Shown here piece by piece: positions 1 to 7,639 of a stretch of DNA of 64,000 nucleotides. The position numbers and the translations under genes are program-made. The notes under the pieces are model-generated. The model was not told the DNA's origin. It ran no database searches and saw only the letters and a program-made list of their open reading frames with translations. This stretch comes from JAVJRN01 sp047635055 (lineage in GTDB: Bacteria > Bacteroidota > Bacteroidia > Cytophagales > Cyclobacteriaceae), in NCBI GenBank assembly GCA_047635055.1, contig JBLIIJ010000007.1, positions 5,530 to 69,529 of the forward strand, in the 5' to 3' direction. Within the stretch, counting starts at the first letter, position 1, and each line of letters opens with the position of its first letter.

Positions 1-540
1 ATTGCTGGTCAAATCTTCCCACTTGCGTTAAATACAGGCCGTATATCTGCCAGTTATTTCGTAGCGTCATCATCAGCTTATAAAGGAAATTGGAAAGGAA
101 TTCATTACATAGGAATATTGGTCTTCTGGTATTTGCTGTTGCCTCTATTTACGTTTTTTAAGGGGTATATGCCGGGTTGGGTCATGGGTGGAGATATTTC
201 TTTACCGAAGAATGTGGCATTACAATGGAGAAAGGCCGGAATTCACAAGAACGGGATAATAGGGAATGATCAGGTAAAGGCTGAAGGATATTCATCAATT
301 AAAATACCAGTGCACTTTTTAAGTATTGATGATGATAAAATGTACGCCCCAACCAAGGCTGTGCAGGCGTTAATGAGGCAATACATTAATGCCAAAACGA
401 CCTTTCAATTTATTAGACCTATAGATTTGGGATACAAGGAAATAGGACATTTTGGTTTTTTTAGAAGAAAAAATCAGCACAACCTTTGGTACATGCCCAT
501 TATGTTTTTCACACAATTTGTCGAGAAGTTAGACCAGTAG
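1..540 (+). CDS. alpha/beta hydrolase, C-terminal part (cut by left edge)
   Basis: The reading frame is open from the first base, so only the last 179 residues are visible. The fragment has a hydrophobic stretch followed by a C-terminal lid and core, with a late IGHFGFFR motif whose His is the likely charge-relay histidine. This fits the predicted alpha/beta hydrolases of the COG4757 type; the nucleophile elbow would lie outside the window. An internal ATG at 118 exists, but homology-like sequence continues upstream of it, so it is not the start. The 3' end overlaps the convergent phosphatase gene by 12 bp. The substrate cannot be read from the sequence. Confidence 0.75.
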   Translation: MAGQIFPLALNTGRISASYFVASSSAYKGNWKGIHYIGILVFWYLLLPLFTFFKGYMPGWVMGGDISLPKNVALQWRKAGIHKNGIIGNDQVKAEGYSSIKIPVHFLSIDDDKMYAPTKAVQALMRQYINAKTTFQFIRPIDLGYKEIGHFGFFRRKNQHNLWYMPIMFFTQFVEKLDQ

Positions 541-999
541 ATGCTCATCTATAAACTCTCGGACAGCACCTTCACCACCTTTAGATTTTAGTATAACCTT
601 TGCAATAGCTTTTATTTCCTTGACAGAATCGGACGGGCATGCAGTATGTCCGACCACCTGCATTATCGATAAGTCATTGACGTCATCTCCGATAAAAGCG
701 ACCTCAGAAAGGCTTATCTCCATTTCTTCTAACCAGTTTTCAAGTATTTTGAGTTTGGACTCTTGGCCAACATAGATATATTTCATTCCAAGCATATTTG
801 CTCGTGAATTTACCATTTCCGTGGTATGACTATGGCTGATAATGCCTACTTCAATACCCGATTTTATTGCCAGTTTGATGCCCATTCCATCCTTAGCATT
901 GAATTTTTTAAATTGACTGCCATCTTCAAGGACATAGATTCCTCCATCGGTCATGGTGCCGTCGACATCCAAGACTAAGAATTTAATTTTTTTGGTCAT
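529..999 (-). CDS. KdsC-like HAD phosphatase
   Basis: A 156-residue HAD-superfamily phosphatase of the KdsC type (KDO-8-phosphate phosphatase family). The nucleophile motif is D11-V-D13-G-T, the lysine region is GQESKLK (about 79-84), the metal motif is GDDVND (104-109), and the C-terminal GGEGAVRE matches the family hallmark GGRGAVRE. The second HAD motif reads ISHS rather than the usual ITGR. It is the last gene of a three-gene operon, 7 bp after DAHP synthase. KdsC normally works with KdsA and the SIS-CBS isomerase KdsD. Here the neighbours are DAHP synthase and an epimerase-CBS fusion, so the true substrate (KDO-8-P or another 3-deoxyulosonate phosphate) is uncertain. Confidence 0.85.
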   Translation of the reverse strand: MTKKIKFLVLDVDGTMTDGGIYVLEDGSQFKKFNAKDGMGIKLAIKSGIEVGIISHSHTTEMVNSRANMLGMKYIYVGQESKLKILENWLEEMEISLSEVAFIGDDVNDLSIMQVVGHTACPSDSVKEIKAIAKVILKSKGGEGAVREFIDEHLLV

Positions 1000-1006
1000 G
1001 ATTTTT

Positions 1007-2005
1007 TTAAATAATATTTTTACCTATTGCTTTTGCAATGGACGTCAACGAATGAAACATTGATTCAAATTCATCTAGATCCAATTGTTGGGCAGCATCT
1101 GATTTTGCTTTTTCTGGTGTTGGATGTGCTTCAATTAAGAGCCCATCTATACCCATTGCTACCGAAGCTCTTGCCAAGTCTCCAACGCCATATCTATAGC
1201 CCATGGCGTGACTTGGGTCAACGATGATAGGCAGATTAGTATATTCCTTGAGGTAAGCGACACCACATAAGTCAAGTGTAAACCTTGTATGTGTTTCGAA
1301 TGTACGAATACCTCTTTCGCATAACATGACATTTTCATTCCCGCCTGAAAGAATAAATTCTGCTGCTTGGACAAACTCTTGAAGTGTAGAGCCAAAGCCT
1401 CTTTTTAGTAAAATTGGCTTTTTCGAAGCACCACATTTTTTCAGAATTGATTGATCATACATGGCTTTGGCACCAATTTGCACAACATCTGCATAATCAA
1501 TCACTAGGTCGGCGTGGGAGCTATCTTTGACTTCTGTGATGATGTTGAATCCGTGAGATTCACGAATTTTCGCCAACATCTTAAGACCTTCTTCACCCAA
1601 TCCTTGAAAGGTGTAAGGGGAAGTTCTTGGTTTAAAGCATCCTGCTCGTAACGTTTTAATACCTAGGTTTTTTAGCCTGTCAGCGACTATGTTGATTTGT
1701 TCCCAAGACTCAATGGAGCAAGGACCTCCGATAATCATTGTATTGTTTGATATGCCACCAATTTTTGCGTTATTTATGGTGATTTCTCTTTTATCGTTTA
1801 GGTAATGCTTACTTGCAAGTTGGATGTCGCTATCCATCACGAAACACTCTTCTACGAATTTTTCAATTTCAGTTGGAAGTTCTTTTAATTTCGAGCTGGT
1901 CACCAATATGGGTGTTTCTTTTTGCCTGAAATAAATAGCACTAAGCTGATGCGAAATTGAATGAATAATGTCTTTTTTGGTAGATGGTTTGAGATGTATA
2001 ATCAT
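1007..2005 (-). CDS. aroF: 3-deoxy-7-phosphoheptulonate (DAHP) synthase, type I-beta
   Basis: Condenses phosphoenolpyruvate and erythrose-4-phosphate, the first step of the shikimate pathway. The 332 residues comprise an N-terminal ferredoxin-like regulatory domain (about 1-80) and a TIM barrel. Barrel motifs include GGPCSIES, KPRTSPYTFQGLG and LCERGIRTFE. Predicted metal ligands are C96, H266, E292 and D303, at almost the same spacing as in the Thermotoga enzyme. KPRTSP and the retained E4P-type barrel favour DAHP synthase over KDO-8-P synthase. The start codon overlaps the stop of the upstream epimerase-CBS gene by 4 bp, so the two are translationally coupled. The regulatory domain suggests allosteric feedback, but the effector cannot be seen. 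Confidence 0.92.
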   Translation of the reverse strand: MIIHLKPSTKKDIIHSISHQLSAIYFRQKETPILVTSSKLKELPTEIEKFVEECFVMDSDIQLASKHYLNDKREITINNAKIGGISNNTMIIGGPCSIESWEQINIVADRLKNLGIKTLRAGCFKPRTSPYTFQGLGEEGLKMLAKIRESHGFNIITEVKDSSHADLVIDYADVVQIGAKAMYDQSILKKCGASKKPILLKRGFGSTLQEFVQAAEFILSGGNENVMLCERGIRTFETHTRFTLDLCGVAYLKEYTNLPIIVDPSHAMGYRYGVGDLARASVAMGIDGLLIEAHPTPEKAKSDAAQQLDLDEFESMFHSLTSIAKAIGKNII

Positions 2006-3009
2006 GATTCACTTCTAATTAAGTGGGCGAAAGATAGCGCACCTTTGAGGTTATTTTGGTTATCGATGACTGGTAAGAATGAAACTAAAAAATCGCTTTG
2101 ATTAATAAGTAGTAATAAATCTGAGATAGTAGCATTCTCATTGATCCTTACTGGTGTTTTATTGATCAGGTCGTCTACTTTGACATTATTGAGGTTGTCT
2201 AGATTTTTAATTAATGCTTTTCTTAAATCAGCATTACTCACCAAACCTGATAATGCTCCATTATTTGCTTTAATAAGTGTAAAACCCAAATCTCCTTTTT
2301 CAATGGACAGAATGATGCTGGATACTGATAGTTCATGTTCAGAGACAATGGGGGTCTCTGGTAGCTCCATCATAAAATCTTTAATCTGATAATTAGAATG
2401 AATGATGGAGGATTTTAAATGTAAAATTGCTTCTCCAATAGATTGATGATTGACAAGATAGGAACCAGATATCATCCCAGTAACACCTAGTATTCTTAAA
2501 ATAAAACTTACTTCATCGTTCACCCCTCCATCAACAAATATTTCTTTTTGTGGAAATTGATTTCTGAATTTTCTTATTCTTTGGAAATTCACTTTTTGAA
2601 ATAAACCGCCACTTTCGCCAGGTATTGTTGTCATCATAAGTACAAAGGAGCAACTGCTGCTATACTCCGTAAAAACATCAATAGGCGTGTGTGTGGTAAT
2701 GGCTATTCCCCATTTAGTTTTTCCATTTGGAAACCGTACGGGATGATTTTCGATATGCTCATATTGAATGGCGGCTTGTTTGATTTGTAGTTGTCCAATC
2801 TCTTGGAAATATTTCTCTGGTTGCGCTGATATTATATGTAAATCAATGGGTGTTTTGCTGATTTTTTGAATTCGCGATATATCTTGAAATACCGTTAGAT
2901 CGTCGATTGAATCGATGTGAAAAAAGTCTATGTAGCACCTTTCTAGCTGCTCAATGAGCTGCTCTTGATTTTTTGAAGTGTTGGAATAAAGCGACGCTGA
3001 TATTTTCAT
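2002..3009 (-). CDS. ribulose-phosphate 3-epimerase-like barrel fused to a CBS pair
   Basis: A 335-residue two-part protein. Residues 1-205 look like the ribulose-phosphate 3-epimerase family: ISASL at the N-terminus (S4/S6), H31 and D33 in FHIDS, H58 in DLHII, and D160 in VDGG. All four metal and acid-base positions of the family are therefore present. Residues about 225-335 form a CBS-domain pair with a VSNADLRKAL segment like that in KdsD/KpsF isomerases. Epimerases of this family are normally about 220 residues and lack CBS domains. It is first in the operon with DAHP synthase (4-bp overlap) and a KdsC-like phosphatase. Xylulose-5-phosphate chemistry would feed erythrose-4-phosphate supply through transketolase, but substrate and CBS ligand are inferences. 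Confidence 0.75.
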   Translation of the reverse strand: MKISASLYSNTSKNQEQLIEQLERCYIDFFHIDSIDDLTVFQDISRIQKISKTPIDLHIISAQPEKYFQEIGQLQIKQAAIQYEHIENHPVRFPNGKTKWGIAITTHTPIDVFTEYSSSCSFVLMMTTIPGESGGLFQKVNFQRIRKFRNQFPQKEIFVDGGVNDEVSFILRILGVTGMISGSYLVNHQSIGEAILHLKSSIIHSNYQIKDFMMELPETPIVSEHELSVSSIILSIEKGDLGFTLIKANNGALSGLVSNADLRKALIKNLDNLNNVKVDDLINKTPVRINENATISDLLLLINQSDFLVSFLPVIDNQNNLKGALSFAHLIRSES

Positions 3010-3109
3010 CTAGTAAGAATGTAAGATCTCAAATATATACTGCTCTTGATTCTGGTTAAAATTAAAAGGAGAATCATAATCTTTTTTTGATCTCATATTG
3101 TGGGTTTTG

Positions 3110-3190
3110 TTCTCACATCCTAGCATGGGATAAAAAGAAATTATCAAATCTCATACCTCGCGAGCTTGCTCCGAGGTGCTTGATTTATTG
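3110..3190. repeat. dispersed palindromic repeat, copy A
   Basis: This spacer segment reads like a degenerate two-arm repeat. The first arm is a worn GCATcgaATAAAAA block, and the second is ACCTCG-(cgagcttgct)-CCGAGGT followed by a CTT..ATTG tail. Closely similar sequence occurs at 63675-63752, with partial copies at 7345-7405, 15970-16050 and 54463-54500. No coding is evident. Confidence 0.6.
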
Positions 3191-3337
3191 GAATGTTAAG
3201 CTTTATGACGATAAAGTCAACATTATGCCACCTATGTAAAGTATTTGTTATCTATTAATAAATACCCAACTTATGGTATTGAATGGCGTTTTCGTAATTA
3301 TTATCTTTGAAATATTAATCCTCTTCATATAGCATGG

Positions 3338-3372
3338 ATAGGAGGCCAGCTTTGTTGGCCTCCTATTTTCAT
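3338..3372 (+). terminator. hairpin with 11-bp perfect stem, terminator-like
   Basis: An 11-bp perfect inverted repeat (3338-3348 with 3356-3366, 7-nt loop), with GGAGGCC in the stem, followed by a T-rich tract. It lies in a divergent spacer, where no annotated gene needs a terminator on this strand. It may end a small RNA or a lost gene. Confidence 0.5.
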
Positions 3373-3436
3373 TTTAAGAACATGCTATTATTTTGTATCC
3401 CAGATTTTTACTTTCTATTTGTTGAAACAGAATTTC

Positions 3437-4450
3437 ATGATTGATTTAAGAAGTGACACAGTAACTCGACCAACAAAAGCAATGCTGGAGGCTATGATGA
3501 GCGCTAAGGTTGGAGATGATGTTTTCGACGATGACCCAACGGTAAATGAACTACAGGAGAAAGTAGCCAAAATGTTTGGAATGGAAGCGGCGCTTTATTG
3601 CCCATCAGGCACCATGACTAATCAAATAGCGCTTCGCATTAGTACAAGCCCTCAGGATGAAGTGATTTGTGATAAAAGGTCACATATTTATCTTTATGAA
3701 GGCGGTGGGTTGGCCTATAACTCCATGCTTTCGCCCAAACTTCTCGATGGTAATAGAGGAATGATTACCGCCGAAATGGTTGCTGAAAATATTAACCCTG
3801 ATGATATTCATTTCCCAGTATCTAAGTTGGTAAGCTTAGAAAATACCATGAATAAAGGTGGAGGAGCGACTTATGACATTGAGGAGATTAAAAAGATAAG
3901 AAAGGTTTGCGATGCTAATCAACTAAAACTACACTTAGATGGTGCCCGATTGTTCAATGCAATAGTTGCGAATGATGAGCAGCCCGAGACTTACGGTCAA
4001 ATATTTGACACGATTTCAATATGTTGTTCTAAAGGTCTTGGCGCGCCTGTTGGGTCATTACTTTTAGCATCAAAGGAGGATATCAAAAGAGCGAAGAGAG
4101 TAAGGAAAGTGTTTGGAGGAGGAATGCGCCAAGCAGGCTATCTGGCAGCTGCTTGTATCTATGCACTTGATCATCATCTGGAAAGGTTGGTAGATGACCA
4201 TGCTCGGGCAAAAATTATAGCTTCATCGTTAAAATCGAGTAACTATATCAGTAATATTTTGCCGGTAGAGACGAATATTGTGATTGCAGAATTGGAGGGA
4301 ATTAAGCCAGCCACCTATTTGTCCAAATTGGAACATCATGATGTTAAGGCTGTTCCTTTTGGTCCTAAATCCGTCAGGTTTGTCACGCACCTAGATTTTA
4401 ATGATGCAGATTTGGAAAAGGTGGTTTCAGCGATTTCTAAATTGAATTAG
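3437..4450 (+). CDS. ltaE: low-specificity L-threonine aldolase
   Basis: A PLP enzyme cleaving L-threonine or L-allo-threonine to glycine and acetaldehyde. The protein is 337 residues from the ATG at 3437, giving the typical N-terminus MIDLRSDTVTRPT. An in-frame TTG 18 bp upstream is less likely. Seen motifs are the CPSGTMTNQ loop, H83, D168 and R171 in HLDGAR, and the Schiff-base lysine K199 in SICCSKGLGAPVG. The length fits the family. The gene stands alone, and its 3' end overlaps the convergent EamA permease gene by 14 bp. Confidence 0.92.
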   Translation: MIDLRSDTVTRPTKAMLEAMMSAKVGDDVFDDDPTVNELQEKVAKMFGMEAALYCPSGTMTNQIALRISTSPQDEVICDKRSHIYLYEGGGLAYNSMLSPKLLDGNRGMITAEMVAENINPDDIHFPVSKLVSLENTMNKGGGATYDIEEIKKIRKVCDANQLKLHLDGARLFNAIVANDEQPETYGQIFDTISICCSKGLGAPVGSLLLASKEDIKRAKRVRKVFGGGMRQAGYLAAACIYALDHHLERLVDDHARAKIIASSLKSSNYISNILPVETNIVIAELEGIKPATYLSKLEHHDVKAVPFGPKSVRFVTHLDFNDADLEKVVSAISKLN

Positions 4451-5327
4451 ATTTTTTTTTCACGGCCATCGCTACACCAAGGAAGACTAATATCGCTCCG
4501 AAAATAGTTTGAAAATTGAGCGATTCATTCATAAAACCAATGCCTAAAATGGTGGCAAAAACGGGCTGTAAATAAATGTAGGCGCCTACCGTTGAAGGAC
4601 TTACTTTTTTCATTGCCCAGATATTGGTGATATAAGCAATGATCGTGACAGCAAAAATGACAAAGAAAAAACTAAACCAATGAATGAGATTGAAACTTGT
4701 CCAACTAATCTCTGCAACTTCGGAATAACCAAAAGGGGCCAAAAAGATAAATCCAAATAGGAAAAACCATTTGACTAGCGTTATTGGAGCATACTTTTCT
4801 AGTAGAGGTTTGGCTAAAACCAAATAAGTCCCAAAGCTCAATGCATTTAGAAGTATCAGCACATCACCAAGCAGAGAAAATTGTGAGGTATTATCGCCCG
4901 ATTGAAGAATAATTACGCTTGCTCCAGCTAATCCTAAAATTAACCCTGTAATTCTGCTTTTGGCAAGTCTTTCTTTTAATAAAATAGCGGCTAAAATGGC
5001 CACTAAGATTGGGGTCAAGGTCATAATTATAGACCCGTGAATGGAGGATGTCAGACTCAACCCTTTGAAAAAGAACAACATATTGATGCCAACTCCGAAG
5101 ATTGCACAGGAAATGATCCGAAGACCATCGACTGACCAATTTACTTTTTGCGAATGAAATATTCCGATAATCCAAAAAAGTACTCCCGCTAAACCAACGC
5201 GAAATATTAGAAACCCAAATGGAGCAATGAGAGAGGGAGTTATTATTTTGACAGCAGCATAGTTGGTTCCATATAAAAAAGCCACTAAGAGCATAGCCAG
5301 ATGGACTTTTAGGTTGACTTTTTTCAT
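4437..5327 (-). CDS. EamA/DMT-family permease
   Basis: A 296-residue inner-membrane protein with about ten hydrophobic helices arranged as two EamA repeats, and a positively charged KKKSNSI tail. Members export amino acids, nucleosides or other small metabolites; the substrate cannot be told here. The gene is convergent with threonine aldolase and overlaps it by 14 bp. It is divergent from the small gene at 5458, with a perfect palindrome in the shared spacer. Confidence 0.88.
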   Translation of the reverse strand: MKKVNLKVHLAMLLVAFLYGTNYAAVKIITPSLIAPFGFLIFRVGLAGVLFWIIGIFHSQKVNWSVDGLRIISCAIFGVGINMLFFFKGLSLTSSIHGSIIMTLTPILVAILAAILLKERLAKSRITGLILGLAGASVIILQSGDNTSQFSLLGDVLILLNALSFGTYLVLAKPLLEKYAPITLVKWFFLFGFIFLAPFGYSEVAEISWTSFNLIHWFSFFFVIFAVTIIAYITNIWAMKKVSPSTVGAYIYLQPVFATILGIGFMNESLNFQTIFGAILVFLGVAMAVKKKSNSI

Positions 5328-5395
5328 CTACCCAAAAGTGGGTATTTATATGAGATTATGACTAAAGTCAAGAAAATATATTTAGGTTTACTAGC

Positions 5396-5409
5396 TGCAA
5401 ACGTTTGCA
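5396..5409. promoter_or_regulatory. 14-bp perfect palindrome resembling a LacI-type operator
   Basis: TGCAAACGTTTGCA is self-complementary with a central CG, the form typical of LacI/GalR-family operators. It lies 69 bp upstream of the EamA permease start and 49 bp upstream of the small gene at 5458, so it could control either. No LacI-family gene is present in the window. Confidence 0.4.
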
Positions 5410-5457
5410 TTTAGTAAATTTACATTACTTTTTATAAACCTTCAAAACGCCGAATGT

Positions 5458-5760
5458 ATGGTTTTTACAGAAATAGACAAAGAAACAGCGACTATAATCA
5501 GTACTTTGGTAAAGTATGTGAACAATAGCACAGCGCATCACGAATCGATCATTACAGTGGGTCAGCATTTGGGAGTTCCAAAAGATGAAACTATTGGAAT
5601 CATTGAAGAATGGGAAGAGTCCGACAGTTTAACCCTTCAAAGTACTTCGGAGAAAAAGGAGTTTATAAAAGAGATTTTTCAAGATATATTGCTCTATGAT
5701 GATCATTTAATTAAGCAATTACATTCTCATATAAGCAAAGAGCTGGGCATCACCTCATAG
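5458..5760 (+). CDS. small acidic hypothetical protein
   Basis: A 100-residue, mostly helical, acidic protein with no signal peptide or membrane segment. I do not recognise the family. It begins just after a spacer with a LacI-like palindrome and ends 27 bp before a strong intrinsic terminator, so it looks like a single-gene unit. A second ATG 4 bp upstream is out of frame. Clean boundaries and a terminator support it as real. Confidence 0.6.
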   Translation: MVFTEIDKETATIISTLVKYVNNSTAHHESIITVGQHLGVPKDETIGIIEEWEESDSLTLQSTSEKKEFIKEIFQDILLYDDHLIKQLHSHISKELGITS

Positions 5761-5787
5761 ATTTTTTCGACTTAACACGTAATATAT

Positions 5788-5814
5788 TAGCGGAGATCAC
5801 TCCGCTATTTTTTT
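5788..5814 (+). terminator. intrinsic terminator after the small gene
   Basis: An 8-bp GC-rich stem TAGCGGAG/CTCCGCTA with an ATCA loop, followed directly by seven or eight T residues. Confidence 0.85.
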
Positions 5815-5934
5815 ATCCAACATACGCTGTTTGTATTTTGGTTATCCTCTCAGGAATAATCAATTCGCTCATTCACGATTATCACACTCGTCCATATAAG
5901 TTAGATTTGCTCCAAAATCTTTTTAGCTACTACT

Positions 5935-7203
5935 ATGTTTCAGGATAATTCCCCTTTGGCAGAAAGAATGAGGCCATCTTCGCTTGCTCAATTAATAGGT
6001 CAAACCCATTTGGTTGGGGATGGTGCTATTTTGAATAAAACGATTCTATCTGGTCGTATACCTTCCATGATACTTTGGGGACCTCCGGGTACGGGTAAGA
6101 CAACTTTAGCAAATATCATTGCTAACCAGGTCAAAATGCCATTTCATACACTTAGCGCGATCAGTGCTGGAGTAAAGGATGTTAGAGAAATCATTAATCA
6201 GATTCGAACTGGTCAAAAAGCAATACTTTTTATTGATGAGATACATCGGTTTAATAAATCACAGCAAGATGCGCTTCTTGGGGCTGTAGAGAAAGGTAAA
6301 ATCACACTTATTGGCGCAACCACCGAAAATCCAAGTTTTGAAGTAAATGCTGCGTTGCTTTCTAGATGTCAGGTCTACACATTAAAGCACCTAGAAAAAG
6401 AAGATTTACTGGATATCGTTAAGCGTGCGCTGAAAGAGGATTTGGAAATGCAGAAGATTGATGTTTCCATTGATGAAACGGAAGCATTGTTCAACTTGTC
6501 TGGGGGTGATGCTCGTAAACTTCTTAACCTAATCGAATTGGTCGTTAAGTCGGAAAGTGGGGATACGGTAAAAGTGACTAATCAATTGGTCATGGAAGCA
6601 GCTCAGCGAAAGACGGTGCTTTATGATAAAAAAGGGGAGATGCACTACGATGTTATTTCTGCGTTTATCAAGTCGATTAGAGGAAGTGACCCCAATGCTG
6701 CGGTGTATTATTTGGCAAGAATGATTGAAGGTGGAGAAGATGTTAAGTTCATTGCTCGACGACTCTTGATACTCGCTTCAGAAGATATTGGAAATGCCAA
6801 TCCGACAGCTTTGGTGATGGCTAATTCTGCATTTCAGGCAGTAAATGTTATTGGTTATCCTGAATCGCGCATTATTCTCGCTCAATGTGTAACGTATTTG
6901 GCCAGCTCGCCAAAAAGTAATGCAAGCTATGAGGCTATAAAAATGGCGCAGAAGCTAGTGCATGAAAAGGGCGATTTGCCAGTACCTATGGCTATTAGAA
7001 ATGCACCTACAAAATTCATGAAAGAAGAAGGATATGGTGATGGCTATAAGTACGCCCATTCTTTTCCTGGAAACTTCGCAGAAATGGAATTTTTACCTAA
7101 AGAAATAGAAGGGCTGAAACTTTATGAGCCAGGTAATAATGCTCGAGAGGCCGAACTACGAAAATTCTTAAAAAATCGTTGGAAAGATAAGTATGAGTAT
7201 TAA
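5935..7203 (+). CDS. rarA: replication-associated recombination ATPase RarA (MgsA)
   Basis: A 422-residue AAA+ ATPase of the RarA/Mgs1/WRNIP1 family, which acts at stalled replication forks. Walker A is GPPGTGKT (49-56), Walker B is FIDEIHRF (D101, E102), and sensor 1 is in GATTENPSF. The tetramerisation region near the C-terminus includes the family's MAIRNAPTKFM segment. The length fits the family, and the ATG at 5935 gives the standard start close to PLAERMRP. It stands alone, with decayed DNA downstream. Confidence 0.95.
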   Translation: MFQDNSPLAERMRPSSLAQLIGQTHLVGDGAILNKTILSGRIPSMILWGPPGTGKTTLANIIANQVKMPFHTLSAISAGVKDVREIINQIRTGQKAILFIDEIHRFNKSQQDALLGAVEKGKITLIGATTENPSFEVNAALLSRCQVYTLKHLEKEDLLDIVKRALKEDLEMQKIDVSIDETEALFNLSGGDARKLLNLIELVVKSESGDTVKVTNQLVMEAAQRKTVLYDKKGEMHYDVISAFIKSIRGSDPNAAVYYLARMIEGGEDVKFIARRLLILASEDIGNANPTALVMANSAFQAVNVIGYPESRIILAQCVTYLASSPKSNASYEAIKMAQKLVHEKGDLPVPMAIRNAPTKFMKEEGYGDGYKYAHSFPGNFAEMEFLPKEIEGLKLYEPGNNAREAELRKFLKNRWKDKYEY

Positions 7204-7639
7204 TTTCAGACCGCTACTATCATTTGCGTATGATGATCGAGAGGCATGGTCTCGCCATCTCATGAAAATCACTTTCCTTCAGATTTACGATAGAAGTTAT
7301 ATTTCTAACATTTTTCGTATTTGCACCTTACCTTATTATAACTACTTCAAATAAAAAGGAATTATCAAACTTCATACTGCTTTAGCTTATTACGAAGTTC
7401 TTGAACAAGGATTACTAAAAAAAATTGATTTCGATCAAAGACACCACAAATAATGGAGTAGTGGATTGTCTAAATGAACCCGAATGATGCTTGTTCTTCT
7501 GGTAGTAATTATAATTATAAAAAATATTATATCGTAATTAATAATATTACAGAATATTATTATGTTTTGTAGTGGGCTAACTTATTAGTGTAACTGTTTT
7601 TACTTCAATTTTTTTTATACTTAAGGGAGCAAGTTTGTC
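7204..7639. other. gene-free spacer with a worn repeat
   Basis: No intact gene. At about 7345-7405 there is an eroded copy of the dispersed repeat (AATAAAAAGGAATTATCAA, then a CATAC..TTAGCTT..CGAAGTTCTTG palindrome). The rest is very AT-rich and shows nothing recognisable. Confidence 0.5.
7345..7405. repeat. dispersed palindromic repeat, copy B (degenerate)
   Basis: It shares the AATAAAAA, ATTATCAAA, TTCATAC and AAGTTCTTG blocks with copies A and E in the same order, but the GC-rich palindrome arms are mutated. Confidence 0.45.
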
